From Streptomyces sp. NBC_00878 (GTDB lineage: Bacteria > Actinomycetota > Actinomycetes > Streptomycetales > Streptomycetaceae), in contig NZ_JAPEOK010000001.1 in the NCBI RefSeq assembly GCF_026341515.1, forward strand, positions 10,044,001-10,108,000: 64,000 nucleotides of DNA. Reading direction: 5' to 3'. Made by a program: the position numbers and the translations under genes. The notes beneath the pieces were generated by a model. The model was not told where the DNA came from. It saw only the letters and a program-made list of their open reading frames with translations, and ran no database searches. Positions 41,749-50,392 of this stretch are shown here, in pieces (within the stretch, counting starts at the first letter, position 1; each line of letters opens with the position of its first letter).

Positions 41749-41802
41749 CATCAGCTCCGTAGAACACGCAGACCCACAGGCCGAAAGATGAAAGAGGACG
41801 TC

Positions 41803-44800
41803 ATGCACTTCCGGCTCCTCGGCCCCCTCGAGCTGGTTTCCGAGCGCGGTGCCGTCGTGCTTCCAGGCGTCCTCTCCCGTGCGATCGTCGCGCGGCTGCT
41901 CCTGGCCCAGGGAGCGGTCGTGCAGCGTGACACGCTCATCGACGACCTGTGGGCGGAGCGCGAGGCGAAGGATCCGGTCAACGCCCTCCAGGTGCAGGTG
42001 ACCAAACTCCGCGCGGCCTTCGCGGCGCAGGGCGAGGGCGAGCGTCTGCTGTCGCGTCACGGGGGATACCAGGTCGTCCTGAGACCGGAGGACGAACTCG
42101 ACACGGTCCCCTTCGAGGCCTCGATCCGCCAGGGACACGACCACCTGAGGGCCGGTGCCCACCAGGACGCGGAAACAGCCTTGAGACAGGGGCTGTCGTT
42201 GTGGCGTGGGCGCCCTCTGGACGATCTCGAAGGCCGGGTCTTCGGGTCGGAGCGGTCGCGCCTGGAGGACCTGCGGCTGGCCGCGCTGGAGGACGCCGCG
42301 GCGGCGGGACTGGAGTTGGGGCGGGCGGAACAACTGGTGCCGGAGCTGAAGGCGTTGGTGGCTGTTTCGCCGTTGCGGGAGCGGTTGCGCGGGCGGCTGA
42401 TGCTGGCGCTGTACCGGTCGGGGCGGGTCGCCGAGGCGTTGGAGGTGTACGAGGAGGGGCGCCGGTTGTTGAGGGCGGAGCTGGGGGTTGTTCCGTCGTT
42501 GGAACTGCGGTCGTTGCACGCGGCGTTGGTGCGGCAGGATCCGTCGGTTCTGGCGTCGGCCACGGCGCAGCACATACGTGTAGGCGTCCGGCCGGCACCG
42601 GTGGAGGGCAATCTGCGGCGCCCGTTGGGCCCGTTCGTCGGGCGGCGGGGGGACCTGGAGGGGCTCTGCGGGGCGGTCACCAGGGAGCGGCTGGTCACGG
42701 TGGTGGGGCCCGGGGGAGTGGGCAAGACGCGGCTGGTACTGGAGGCCTGCGCGGTACTGCAGTCCTCGGGTGCGGGTGTGTGGTGGGTGGATCTGGCCTC
42801 GACCGATGAAGCGGGCGTTCTGCCCGCGGTCGCCGCTGCCCTGGGTCTGTCGGACGCGTCGGTCCGGCCGGATCAGCCCCCGCACGACTATGTGCGCCGA
42901 CTGGCCTCGTTCTTCGCGGGACGGGATGCCGTCCTCGCACTCGACAACTGTGAGCATGTGCTGGACGCGGTCGCGCCGTTGGCGGGAACCCTGCTGGGCA
43001 GGTGTCCTTCGCTGACGGTCGTCACCACGAGCCGGGCGCCGCTGGGAACGCAGGGCGAGGTGCTCCACCAGCTCGCGCCGATGCCGGAGGCGGAGGCCGC
43101 GGACCTGTTCGCCGCGCGCGCCGTGATGATCGATCCGTCGTTCTCCGCGGATGAGGCGGGAGCGCGGGACATCCGTTCGTTGTGCCGCCGCTTGGACGGT
43201 CTGCCGTTGGCGGTCGAACTGGCCGCCGCCCACGTGCGGTTGCTGTCGGTGCGCGAGATCGAGGCCCGTCTGGACAACCGCTTCGCGTTACTGACGAAGG
43301 GGGAACGGACGGCACCGGCGCGTCACCGTACGCTGCGTGGCGTACTGGACTGGAGTTACGCGCTGCTCGACGTGACCGAGCAGCGGGTGCTGACGGAACT
43401 CGCCCTGTACGTCGGAGGCTGCTCCGTCGAGGTCGCGGAGACCGCGGTCGCACTCGACAAGGAGCGCGGGCACGAGCTGTTGCACGTCCTGGCGCAACTG
43501 GTCGACAAATCCCTCCTCTTCTCCGTGCCCACGCCCTACGGCAATCGGCTGCGCATGCTGGAGACGGTCCGTGAGTACGCGCTGGCCCGGCTCCGGGACG
43601 AGGGAAGGGCGGCCGACGCGGAGGAACGCCTCATGGCATGGGCCCTGCGCTTCGTGCGCGAGGGCGCTGACGGAGTGGCATCCGGCGACCAGCGTGAGTG
43701 GGTCAGACGGCTCACCGCGGAGACCGCCAACATCAGAGCGGCCTCGGATCTGATGATGGACACGTCGAGGACGGCTCAGGCCCTGTGGCTGGAGGCACGG
43801 CTGGGCTACTACTGGCACATCAGCGGCCGTGAGGAAGAAGGAACCGACCGCCTCCTGCGCAGCCTTCAGGCCTACGACGCCGCGGCAGGGCAGCGGTCCG
43901 CCGAGCTCACCGCGGAGGACGAACGAGCGCTGTTCTACACCCTTGCCTGGCTCGTCTGGCTCCATCACGTGGTCGGTCGGTACGCGGAGTCCCGCACCTT
44001 TATCGACCGGTTCAGGACGGCATGGCGTGAGGCGAAGAACCCCGACCTCGCTGTCCTGGGGCCCTGTTTCGAGCCGCTCCACGTCATGCTCAGCGGGCAG
44101 GACGACGTGGATGAACTCTTCGCGTCGGCAGCGGAGGGCATCGAGGGCACCGAGTTCCACTGGGACCGAGCGGTCTTCCAGGTGAACTGGTCGACCCACT
44201 GCCTCCAGCACGGGGACGTCGAAGGTGCCCGCAGCCATGGACTGGCCGCCGTCGCGGCAGCGCGCGCCGCCTCCGACGACTTCGCGCGAGCGTTCTCCCT
44301 CATTCCCAGCGGCGACGCGGAGGAGAGCGGCGGCCTCCGCGACCGTGCCCGCGAGCACTGGACCGAAGCGGCACGCATTTTTCAGCACATCGGCGCGCGT
44401 GCTCTCTACGCGTACACCGCACTGAGGATCACGTGTCTGGACATCGCGGAAGGAGCGTTCGGTACGGCCGGGGAACGGCTGTCGGAGCTGGTTCGGCTCG
44501 CGGACGAACTGAGCGCGGACGATCTCCGAGCCGCGACAGCCATCCTGCGCGCGGTGCTCGCGGTCCACGGCGGTCGCCTCTCCGACGCCCGGACGATCTT
44601 CAGCGGTGTCTGGAACAGCCCCATGGCGCCGCTCGACCGCAGAGCGGTCTCCGCCGTCGGCCTGGCGGTCGTGGCGACGTTCGGCGGGTCCGTTCCCCCG
44701 GCGTCCGACGACGCCCGGGTGTGGCTGGACCGCGCGCATCAGGCCCACGACCGGGTGCTCGAACCGCTGGCCCGCCGTGCGGTGGGCGTTCTGCTGGACA

Positions 44801-44934
44801 GGCTGGACGCCAGTCACCGGCCCGGTCCGGGCGACGAGACCGGGGCGGACCGGGTCCACGAATGGCTCTCCGGCAACTCTTTCGTCATGGGCTGCTTCAG
44901 CGGAGTGCTGAACGGCCCGGGCCGGCACCGGTGA
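41803..44934 (+). CDS. SARP-ATPase regulator 1
   Basis: Predicted 1043-residue regulator. ATG 41803 is chosen over 41788 because AAAGAGGA precedes it, and the paralog at 45847-49005 starts with the same MHFRLLG. An OmpR/SARP winged helix (about residues 1-90, FRLLGPLELVSERGAV) and activation domain come first. The STAND ATPase follows, with Walker A VGPGGVGKTRL near residue 301 and Walker B AVLALDNCEHVLD near residue 375. The C terminus is a long helical TPR-like region. The predicted role is activation of a biosynthetic or morphological gene set upon effector binding. It contains an in-frame TTA at codon 496 (43288-43290), implying bldA dependence. Confidence 0.9.
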   Translation: MHFRLLGPLELVSERGAVVLPGVLSRAIVARLLLAQGAVVQRDTLIDDLWAEREAKDPVNALQVQVTKLRAAFAAQGEGERLLSRHGGYQVVLRPEDELDTVPFEASIRQGHDHLRAGAHQDAETALRQGLSLWRGRPLDDLEGRVFGSERSRLEDLRLAALEDAAAAGLELGRAEQLVPELKALVAVSPLRERLRGRLMLALYRSGRVAEALEVYEEGRRLLRAELGVVPSLELRSLHAALVRQDPSVLASATAQHIRVGVRPAPVEGNLRRPLGPFVGRRGDLEGLCGAVTRERLVTVVGPGGVGKTRLVLEACAVLQSSGAGVWWVDLASTDEAGVLPAVAAALGLSDASVRPDQPPHDYVRRLASFFAGRDAVLALDNCEHVLDAVAPLAGTLLGRCPSLTVVTTSRAPLGTQGEVLHQLAPMPEAEAADLFAARAVMIDPSFSADEAGARDIRSLCRRLDGLPLAVELAAAHVRLLSVREIEARLDNRFALLTKGERTAPARHRTLRGVLDWSYALLDVTEQRVLTELALYVGGCSVEVAETAVALDKERGHELLHVLAQLVDKSLLFSVPTPYGNRLRMLETVREYALARLRDEGRAADAEERLMAWALRFVREGADGVASGDQREWVRRLTAETANIRAASDLMMDTSRTAQALWLEARLGYYWHISGREEEGTDRLLRSLQAYDAAAGQRSAELTAEDERALFYTLAWLVWLHHVVGRYAESRTFIDRFRTAWREAKNPDLAVLGPCFEPLHVMLSGQDDVDELFASAAEGIEGTEFHWDRAVFQVNWSTHCLQHGDVEGARSHGLAAVAAARAASDDFARAFSLIPSGDAEESGGLRDRAREHWTEAARIFQHIGARALYAYTALRITCLDIAEGAFGTAGERLSELVRLADELSADDLRAATAILRAVLAVHGGRLSDARTIFSGVWNSPMAPLDRRAVSAVGLAVVATFGGSVPPASDDARVWLDRAHQAHDRVLEPLARRAVGVLLDRLDASHRPGPGDETGADRVHEWLSGNSFVMGCFSGVLNGPGRHR

Positions 44935-45027
44935 TCCGCGGGCGCCGACCGGGGCTGTGAACCCCTTCATGGGTTCGCGAACGTTCTCGTGAGTCCTCGA
45001 ACATTCCGGATGCCCGCGCGCATCACC

Positions 45028-45732
45028 TCATGCCGGTGTGAGACCGGGCCAAGCCTCCGCGGCGAACCGCTCGAAACGCGGCAACCAGGTGGAGTGATGG
45101 ATCCGGGCCACGGACGCGGGGAAGGCGGAGAAGAGACGGTCCGCGTCAGCCACGGACACCCCGTCGCACAGCCACGGCAGGACGAATTCCAGCCTGCCCT
45201 GTGCCGCCTGCGCCGCCAGTACGAAGGACTCGACCCGTACCCAGTCGGCGGTGGTGAACGAGTGCTGTGCCCGCGACAGGACCTCCGTCTCCTCCCAGAG
45301 GGACAGGGCCGACATCTCGTCGTGGAACCGTCTGAAGGGGAACTGGGCGGACGACGTCAGGCCGTGGGCCCGAAGCGCCTCGGTGAGTCTTCGCCCCGCT
45401 TCCGCCTGTGCGACCGCGAGTGACTCGTATCGGGTTTCCATCGATGCGACGACGGAGTCGAACTCCGTCCCCTTCGACAGCAGAAGACTCCAGAACACCT
45501 CGCTCATGGCTCGGTGATGTCCGGTCATGACATCGGTGAGGGTGTCCCACCACCGCACCAGTGCCTCGGCGCGGTCACCGGACACCCGCGCGCCGGAGGC
45601 GAGCAGCAGCCGAAAGCGGGCCAGCTCCCGCAGATACCGCTTGTTCATCAGCGGCGTGAACACCACGTCGGCCTGTTCCAGCGTCATGCCGACCGTGGGA
45701 GGGTGCGGAGGCGGGTCCAAGTGATCGGCCAT
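45028..45732 (-). CDS. Hemerythrin-like four-helix protein with degenerate metal site
   Basis: Predicted 234-residue, mostly helical protein. The segment VRWWDTLTDVMTGHHRAMSEVFWSLL aligns by eye with the hemerythrin HHE core 'RHW...HHRGEDEVLWPLL', but only the HH dyad (His72, His73) remains. The third-helix Glu and the flanking His are replaced (Met, Trp), and the later 'EHxxL' His is Arg in METRYESL. An intact di-iron or O2 site is therefore unlikely. The ATG at 45732 follows AAGGAG. It lies between two convergently pointing SARP genes. It could be an adaptor or signalling relative. The hemerythrin assignment is inference from one motif. Confidence 0.6.
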   Translation of the reverse strand: MADHLDPPPHPPTVGMTLEQADVVFTPLMNKRYLRELARFRLLLASGARVSGDRAEALVRWWDTLTDVMTGHHRAMSEVFWSLLLSKGTEFDSVVASMETRYESLAVAQAEAGRRLTEALRAHGLTSSAQFPFRRFHDEMSALSLWEETEVLSRAQHSFTTADWVRVESFVLAAQAAQGRLEFVLPWLCDGVSVADADRLFSAFPASVARIHHSTWLPRFERFAAEAWPGLTPA

Positions 45733-45846
45733 CAGGGCTCCTTGCGCGGGAACGGGGGCGTCATGGAGGGACCTGGTGTTCCTTCCAAGACACCCAGCCC
45801 ACCTGGTGTGCCTGTCCTGCGCCTTTCCGGCCGCTGTCCACCTTCC

Positions 45847-48800
45847 TCAGCAGAAGGCCGCCAGCACGGACGGCGAGACCGACAGCCGCTCGTGGAGGGG
45901 ATATCTCCGGGCCGGCACAGTGTGTGGCCGCTCCGTGATGTCGGCCAGAAGACAGCTGACCGCGTTCCGGGTGAGCGGCTCCATGACCTGATCGGTCAGG
46001 TGCCCGACCGCGAGAAGGATTTCGTGCGGGTCCGCGCCCTCGGCACGCTCCGTGTGCGACGGCGGCACACAGGCGGCGAGTCCAACACCCGCCACCGCCT
46101 TGCGGTTGCGAGGAGAGGTCGATGACGACCAGACCTCCCGGAAGACGGTCTCGGCCTCGTCGAAGCGCGACTGGCCGACCAGGACCACACCCCGCAGGTT
46201 GGCGACGGCGGCCCCGAGGTCGTACGAGATGAGCTCGGCAGCGACCTTCTCCACTTCGGACAGCCTCCTGTCCGCCGAGTCGATGAGCCCCTCTCCCACA
46301 TCGAGGAAAGCGAGCCGCAACGCCCGGTAGGCCCACCGCGAACGAGCGCCCATGGACCGGAGGACACCACTCGCCTCGCTCCACAGCGCCCGGGCCGCTT
46401 CCCTCCTGCCGACGCTCTCCTCGGCGTCGCCGCAGGCCGTGAGGCAGACCGACAGGGTGATGGGGTCGTCGACGGCCTTGGACACCTCGATGCCGGTCAG
46501 CGCGTGCTCCCGTGCTGCATCCGCGTCTCCCGCGTGCAGGCAGTAGGTCGACCAGGCGTAGTGCAGGGCGACCCGGTCCCAGCCGAACTCCGTACCGGCG
46601 ATCCCCGCGTCCGCTGCCGCGAACCGGGCCTGCCAGCCCTCCTCGGCGGCAAGCCGCGCGTGCAGGGCATCCCAGACAGGACCCACGACGGCCAGATCCG
46701 GATTGCTCGCACTCCGCCAGGTGTCCGTGTATCGCTCCTCATACTTCAGTGCCATGTCATGTCGTCCGGAGACATGGTTCAGCCAGGCCTGCCAGACGAA
46801 GACATAGCAGAGCGCCCACTCCTCCTCCGGTGTCGGCCTCCGGTGATCGACCGAGGTCCGCATGGCCGCGTCGTAGGCGTCCAGCGTGCGGGTCAGCCTG
46901 TCGATTCCCTCTTCTTCGCGGCCGAGGATGTACCAGAAGTATCCGAGAGTCGATTCGAGACGCAGCGCGTCGGTGACCCGCCCTGTGTGCGTCATGAGTT
47001 CGGAGGCGACTCTGAGATTGGCGGACTCCGCGGCGACACGGCGGGACCAGTACGCCTGCTCCGGCGACGGCATGCCCTTGTGGCCCTGTCTGACGAACCC
47101 CAGCGACCAGGCGATGAAGCGGGCCTGGGCCGGCGGCAGGTTTCCCTCCGCCTCAAGCTTCGCCAGCGCGTACTCGCGTACCGTCTCCAGCATCTGGAAA
47201 CGGGTCCCGCCGGGGGTGCGCACGGTGAAGATCAGCGACTTGTCCACCAGTTGACCCAGGACGAGAAGAACGTCGGCGGCTTCCTTCGATGCGGATTCCG
47301 ACTCCGACTCCGGCTCCAACGCCGGCTCCGATTCAGATTCCGAATCAGATGCTGACTGTGGCAGTCCGGCCTTCTCCGCGTCCTCGATGGAGCACCCGGC
47401 CACGCGCAGGGCGAGTTCGCCCAGTACGAGTTGCTCGGAGGTGCTGAGCAGTGTGTAGCTCCAGTCGAGAACCGCACGGAGAGTCCGGTGTCGCCGAGGT
47501 GCGGTGCGTTCTCCCTTGACCAGCAGGGCGAATCGATCGTTCAGGCGTCGGTCGATTTCCGAGACGGACAGCAATCTCACGTGTGCGGCGGCGAGTTCGA
47601 CGGCCAGCGGAAGTCCGTCCAGTCGACGGCACAGTTCGATGACCTCGTGGTCCTCTGCCGCGCTCCGGTCGAACGACGGGTTGATCATCGAGGCCCGGAG
47701 AGCGAAGAGTTGTGCTGCCTCCTCCGCGGCCATCGGTTCCACCGGGAAGAGCACTTCGCCGGACGTACTCAGCGGTTCTCTGCTGGTGGCCACGATCGTG
47801 GTCGAAGGACAGGTGGCGAGTAGCTTCTTCACGAGAAGCGCGGTTTCGTCGAGGAGATGTTCGCAGTTGTCGAACGCCAGGATCGCCGTGCGTTCTTTGA
47901 GATAGGAGACGATCCGCTCAAGAGGGTTCAGCGGATGCTGGTCCGCCGTGACCGAACTCTCGGACAGGCCGAGCGCGGCGGCAAGAGCCGACAGCACACC
48001 ACCCTTTCCGACGGTCACGAGGTCGATCCACCAGACGCCCGCGCCGTTGCCCGGTTGCGACAGAGCCTCCAGTGTGAGCCGAGTCTTGCCCACCCCTCCT
48101 GGGCCGACGGCCGTGACGAGACGCTGACGGCCGATTTCCTCCCGAAGGCTCCGCATCATGCCGACGCGTCCCACGAACGCACCAGGCGGAACTGTCAGGT
48201 TCCCTTCCGTCGCCCTGGGGGCCTGCGGGCTGCCGGACACCTCGCCGGGTCCCTTCAGAGCCGGATCCTGCGAAAGAATCGCCATGTGCAGCGCGCCCAG
48301 CTCGGGAGACGGGGCGAGTCCGAGCTCGGAGTCCAGGAGATTCCGACCGTTGTGGAAGACGTCGAGTGCCTCGGCCTGCCGTCCGCACCGATACAGCGCC
48401 AGCATCAGCTGACTACGCGGCCTTTCCCGCAGGGGATGCGCGGCGACCAACTGCGACAGTTCCGCGACGAGTTCCTCGGCCTTTCCCCATTCCATTCCGG
48501 CGGTGACGGCATCCTCATGGGCGGTGAGCCGGAGTTCCTCCAGCCGGGCGCGCGCCGCGTCGAAGAAAAGACCGCTCATGTCCTCTAGAGCGGGACCCCG
48601 CCACAGTGCCAGTGCGTCCCGCAGCAGTTCTTCGGCTTCCGAGTAATTCCGTTCCCTGAGTTTTTCCCGGCCGCGGCGGATGCGATCCTCGAATTCGGCG
48701 ACATCGTTGCGGTCGTGTTCCGAAAGGATCAGCTGATAGCCGCCTGCCTGCGTGACCAGCCGCCCTTCTTCGCCTCGGGCGGCGAAGGAAGTACGCAGTT

Positions 48801-49005
48801 TTGTCATCTGCACCTGGAGGGCGTTGGCGGGATTTCTGGCCGCCCGCTCGCCCCACAGTTCATCGATGAGAGTCTCGCTCTGGACCGGACGCCCCTCGGC
48901 CAGGATCAGCCTCGCGGTGATGGCACGCCCCAGGGGACCAGAGAAATCAATCGGGGACCCGTCGGACGCGATCACTTCAAGGTGCCCGAGCAATCGAAAA
49001 TGCAT
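45847..49005 (-). CDS. SARP-ATPase regulator 2, paralog of regulator 1
   Basis: Predicted 1052-residue regulator clearly paralogous to the gene at 41803-44934 along its whole length. Both open MHFRLLG and share TLIDELWGERAARNPANALQVQ-type text, and both have the BTAD, Walker A VGPGGVGKTRLTLEAL, Walker B AILAFDNCEHLLDE and a long helical C terminus. It differs by lacking a TTA codon and by an acidic Ser/Glu/Asp tract (47285-47357) inserted after the NB-ARC-like part. The ATG at 49005 has poor ribosome binding context, and the leader holds the inverted repeat GTGCT-N5-AGCAC at 49006-49020. It is transcribed divergently from the catalase-like gene. Confidence 0.9.
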   Translation of the reverse strand: MHFRLLGHLEVIASDGSPIDFSGPLGRAITARLILAEGRPVQSETLIDELWGERAARNPANALQVQMTKLRTSFAARGEEGRLVTQAGGYQLILSEHDRNDVAEFEDRIRRGREKLRERNYSEAEELLRDALALWRGPALEDMSGLFFDAARARLEELRLTAHEDAVTAGMEWGKAEELVAELSQLVAAHPLRERPRSQLMLALYRCGRQAEALDVFHNGRNLLDSELGLAPSPELGALHMAILSQDPALKGPGEVSGSPQAPRATEGNLTVPPGAFVGRVGMMRSLREEIGRQRLVTAVGPGGVGKTRLTLEALSQPGNGAGVWWIDLVTVGKGGVLSALAAALGLSESSVTADQHPLNPLERIVSYLKERTAILAFDNCEHLLDETALLVKKLLATCPSTTIVATSREPLSTSGEVLFPVEPMAAEEAAQLFALRASMINPSFDRSAAEDHEVIELCRRLDGLPLAVELAAAHVRLLSVSEIDRRLNDRFALLVKGERTAPRRHRTLRAVLDWSYTLLSTSEQLVLGELALRVAGCSIEDAEKAGLPQSASDSESESEPALEPESESESASKEAADVLLVLGQLVDKSLIFTVRTPGGTRFQMLETVREYALAKLEAEGNLPPAQARFIAWSLGFVRQGHKGMPSPEQAYWSRRVAAESANLRVASELMTHTGRVTDALRLESTLGYFWYILGREEEGIDRLTRTLDAYDAAMRTSVDHRRPTPEEEWALCYVFVWQAWLNHVSGRHDMALKYEERYTDTWRSASNPDLAVVGPVWDALHARLAAEEGWQARFAAADAGIAGTEFGWDRVALHYAWSTYCLHAGDADAAREHALTGIEVSKAVDDPITLSVCLTACGDAEESVGRREAARALWSEASGVLRSMGARSRWAYRALRLAFLDVGEGLIDSADRRLSEVEKVAAELISYDLGAAVANLRGVVLVGQSRFDEAETVFREVWSSSTSPRNRKAVAGVGLAACVPPSHTERAEGADPHEILLAVGHLTDQVMEPLTRNAVSCLLADITERPHTVPARRYPLHERLSVSPSVLAAFC

Positions 49006-49276
49006 GTGCTTTTTTAGCACGGCCGTACGAGCTGCAGCGCCACTGCCCCGACCGAACCGGTTCCTGGGATGAGTGAACCCGGTCCGGGAGCGGCCCGTAC
49101 CGGCAATGTGACGAGTCCGGTGCATGGCTCGTCCGAGGGCGGTCCGCCCATCCATGCCTTGTGTCCGTCCGCTCGTCAGCGGCGCGCCGACCTGACCCAT
49201 GTCCGGCGGAGAGCATCCGCGTGACGCGGTCACCCAGGCCAAGGCTCCGTAAGTGTTTCGTCTTCGGAGGAATGAC

Positions 49277-50209
49277 ATGCCGAGCAGTTCCGCAGAGCAG
49301 ACCCTGGCCGTCCAGGTGGTCGACAGCATGGAGCGTATGAGCGGGAAATACCCGGGACACCGCCGGTCCAGTGCCCGGGGGGCCTGCTTCCGGGCCATGT
49401 TCACGCCCACCGGGGCCGCGGCGGCCCTGACCACTGCCGCACATCTGCAGGAGCAGCCGGTTCCGGCCACCGTACGGTTCTCGAACTCCGAGGGAAATCC
49501 GCACACCCCCGACACCGCCGCGGTCACCCGCGGCATGGCCACCCGCTTTCACCTGCCCGACGGCGGTGACACCGACCTCATCGCCCTCACCGTCGCCCGA
49601 TTCGTCGCCTCGACCCCCCAGGAGTTCCTCGAACTCACCGAGGCCCTGCGCCCCGACCCCGTCACCCAACGGCCCGACCTGGACCAGGTGTACGCGTTCG
49701 TCGAGGCCCACCCCCACCTGGCCGAGGCCGCCGCGCAGCAGCCGCCGATCCCCGTCAGCTACGCCACCGCCGCCTACTGGGCCATCCATGCCTTCATCTG
49801 GGTCGACGCGGACGGCGCCAGGCAGGCCGTGCGGTATCGCTGGGAACCGGCGGCCGGACGCATCGACCTGACCGCCCGTGATGCGGCCACCCGCACCGAC
49901 CACTACCTGACCGACGAACTCCACCAGCGCCTGGAGCAGGCACCGGTGGCGTTCAACCTGCGGATCCAGCTCGCGGAACCCGACGACCCCACCCACAATC
50001 CCACCATCGTCTGGCCCGACCAGCGCAAGGAGATCACCGCCGGGCGACTGGAGATCACCGCACCCGCCGACGACCAGGATCTCCGGGACACGCCGGCCTT
50101 CAACCCCACCCGTGTCACCACCGGCATCCAGCTCTCCGACGATCCCATCCTCGCTTTCCGCGCCCACGCCTACGCCGAATCCCACCTCCGGCGCAGTCAC
50201 AACCAATAG
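49277..50209 (+). CDS. Catalase-family peroxidase homologue lacking the distal histidine
   Basis: Predicted 310-residue catalase-related protein, the short SrpA-like branch. The ATG at 49277 has GGAGG six bases upstream. The opening YPGHRRSSARGACFRAMFTPT matches 'HPGKRRNHAKGVCAEGTFTPT' of the family, but Ser32 stands where the distal, catalytic His should be. Other elements are normal: VPATVRFSNSEGNP, MATRFHLPDGGDTDLIA, and the proximal haem-ligand Tyr in AFRAHAYAESHLRR. No organic-peroxide-specific feature was seen. Because the distal His starts peroxide chemistry, the protein may bind haem without being a catalase, for example as a sensor. It is divergent from the SARP regulator 2 gene. Confidence 0.85.
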   Translation: MPSSSAEQTLAVQVVDSMERMSGKYPGHRRSSARGACFRAMFTPTGAAAALTTAAHLQEQPVPATVRFSNSEGNPHTPDTAAVTRGMATRFHLPDGGDTDLIALTVARFVASTPQEFLELTEALRPDPVTQRPDLDQVYAFVEAHPHLAEAAAQQPPIPVSYATAAYWAIHAFIWVDADGARQAVRYRWEPAAGRIDLTARDAATRTDHYLTDELHQRLEQAPVAFNLRIQLAEPDDPTHNPTIVWPDQRKEITAGRLEITAPADDQDLRDTPAFNPTRVTTGIQLSDDPILAFRAHAYAESHLRRSHNQ

Positions 50210-50392
50210 AGCTCAGCTGGAACGGGACCGTTCGCCGTTCGCCGACGCGGGCGACGCGCAGCAGCCGGGCCGCACCGATGTGTGAACCTTCTTGGTACAT
50301 CCGACGTTTGATGTGACGTCAGCACATACCGCGCCCCCACCTGACAAATGTTGTCGGAGTGACTCGACGAGCGCTCCGGGGGCCCGACGAAT

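Noticed and set aside
41368..44970. Minus-strand frames of 621 and 560 residues opposite SARP regulator 1
   Set aside because: Low-complexity shadow composition without recognisable domains, while regulator 1 aligns along its length with its paralog.
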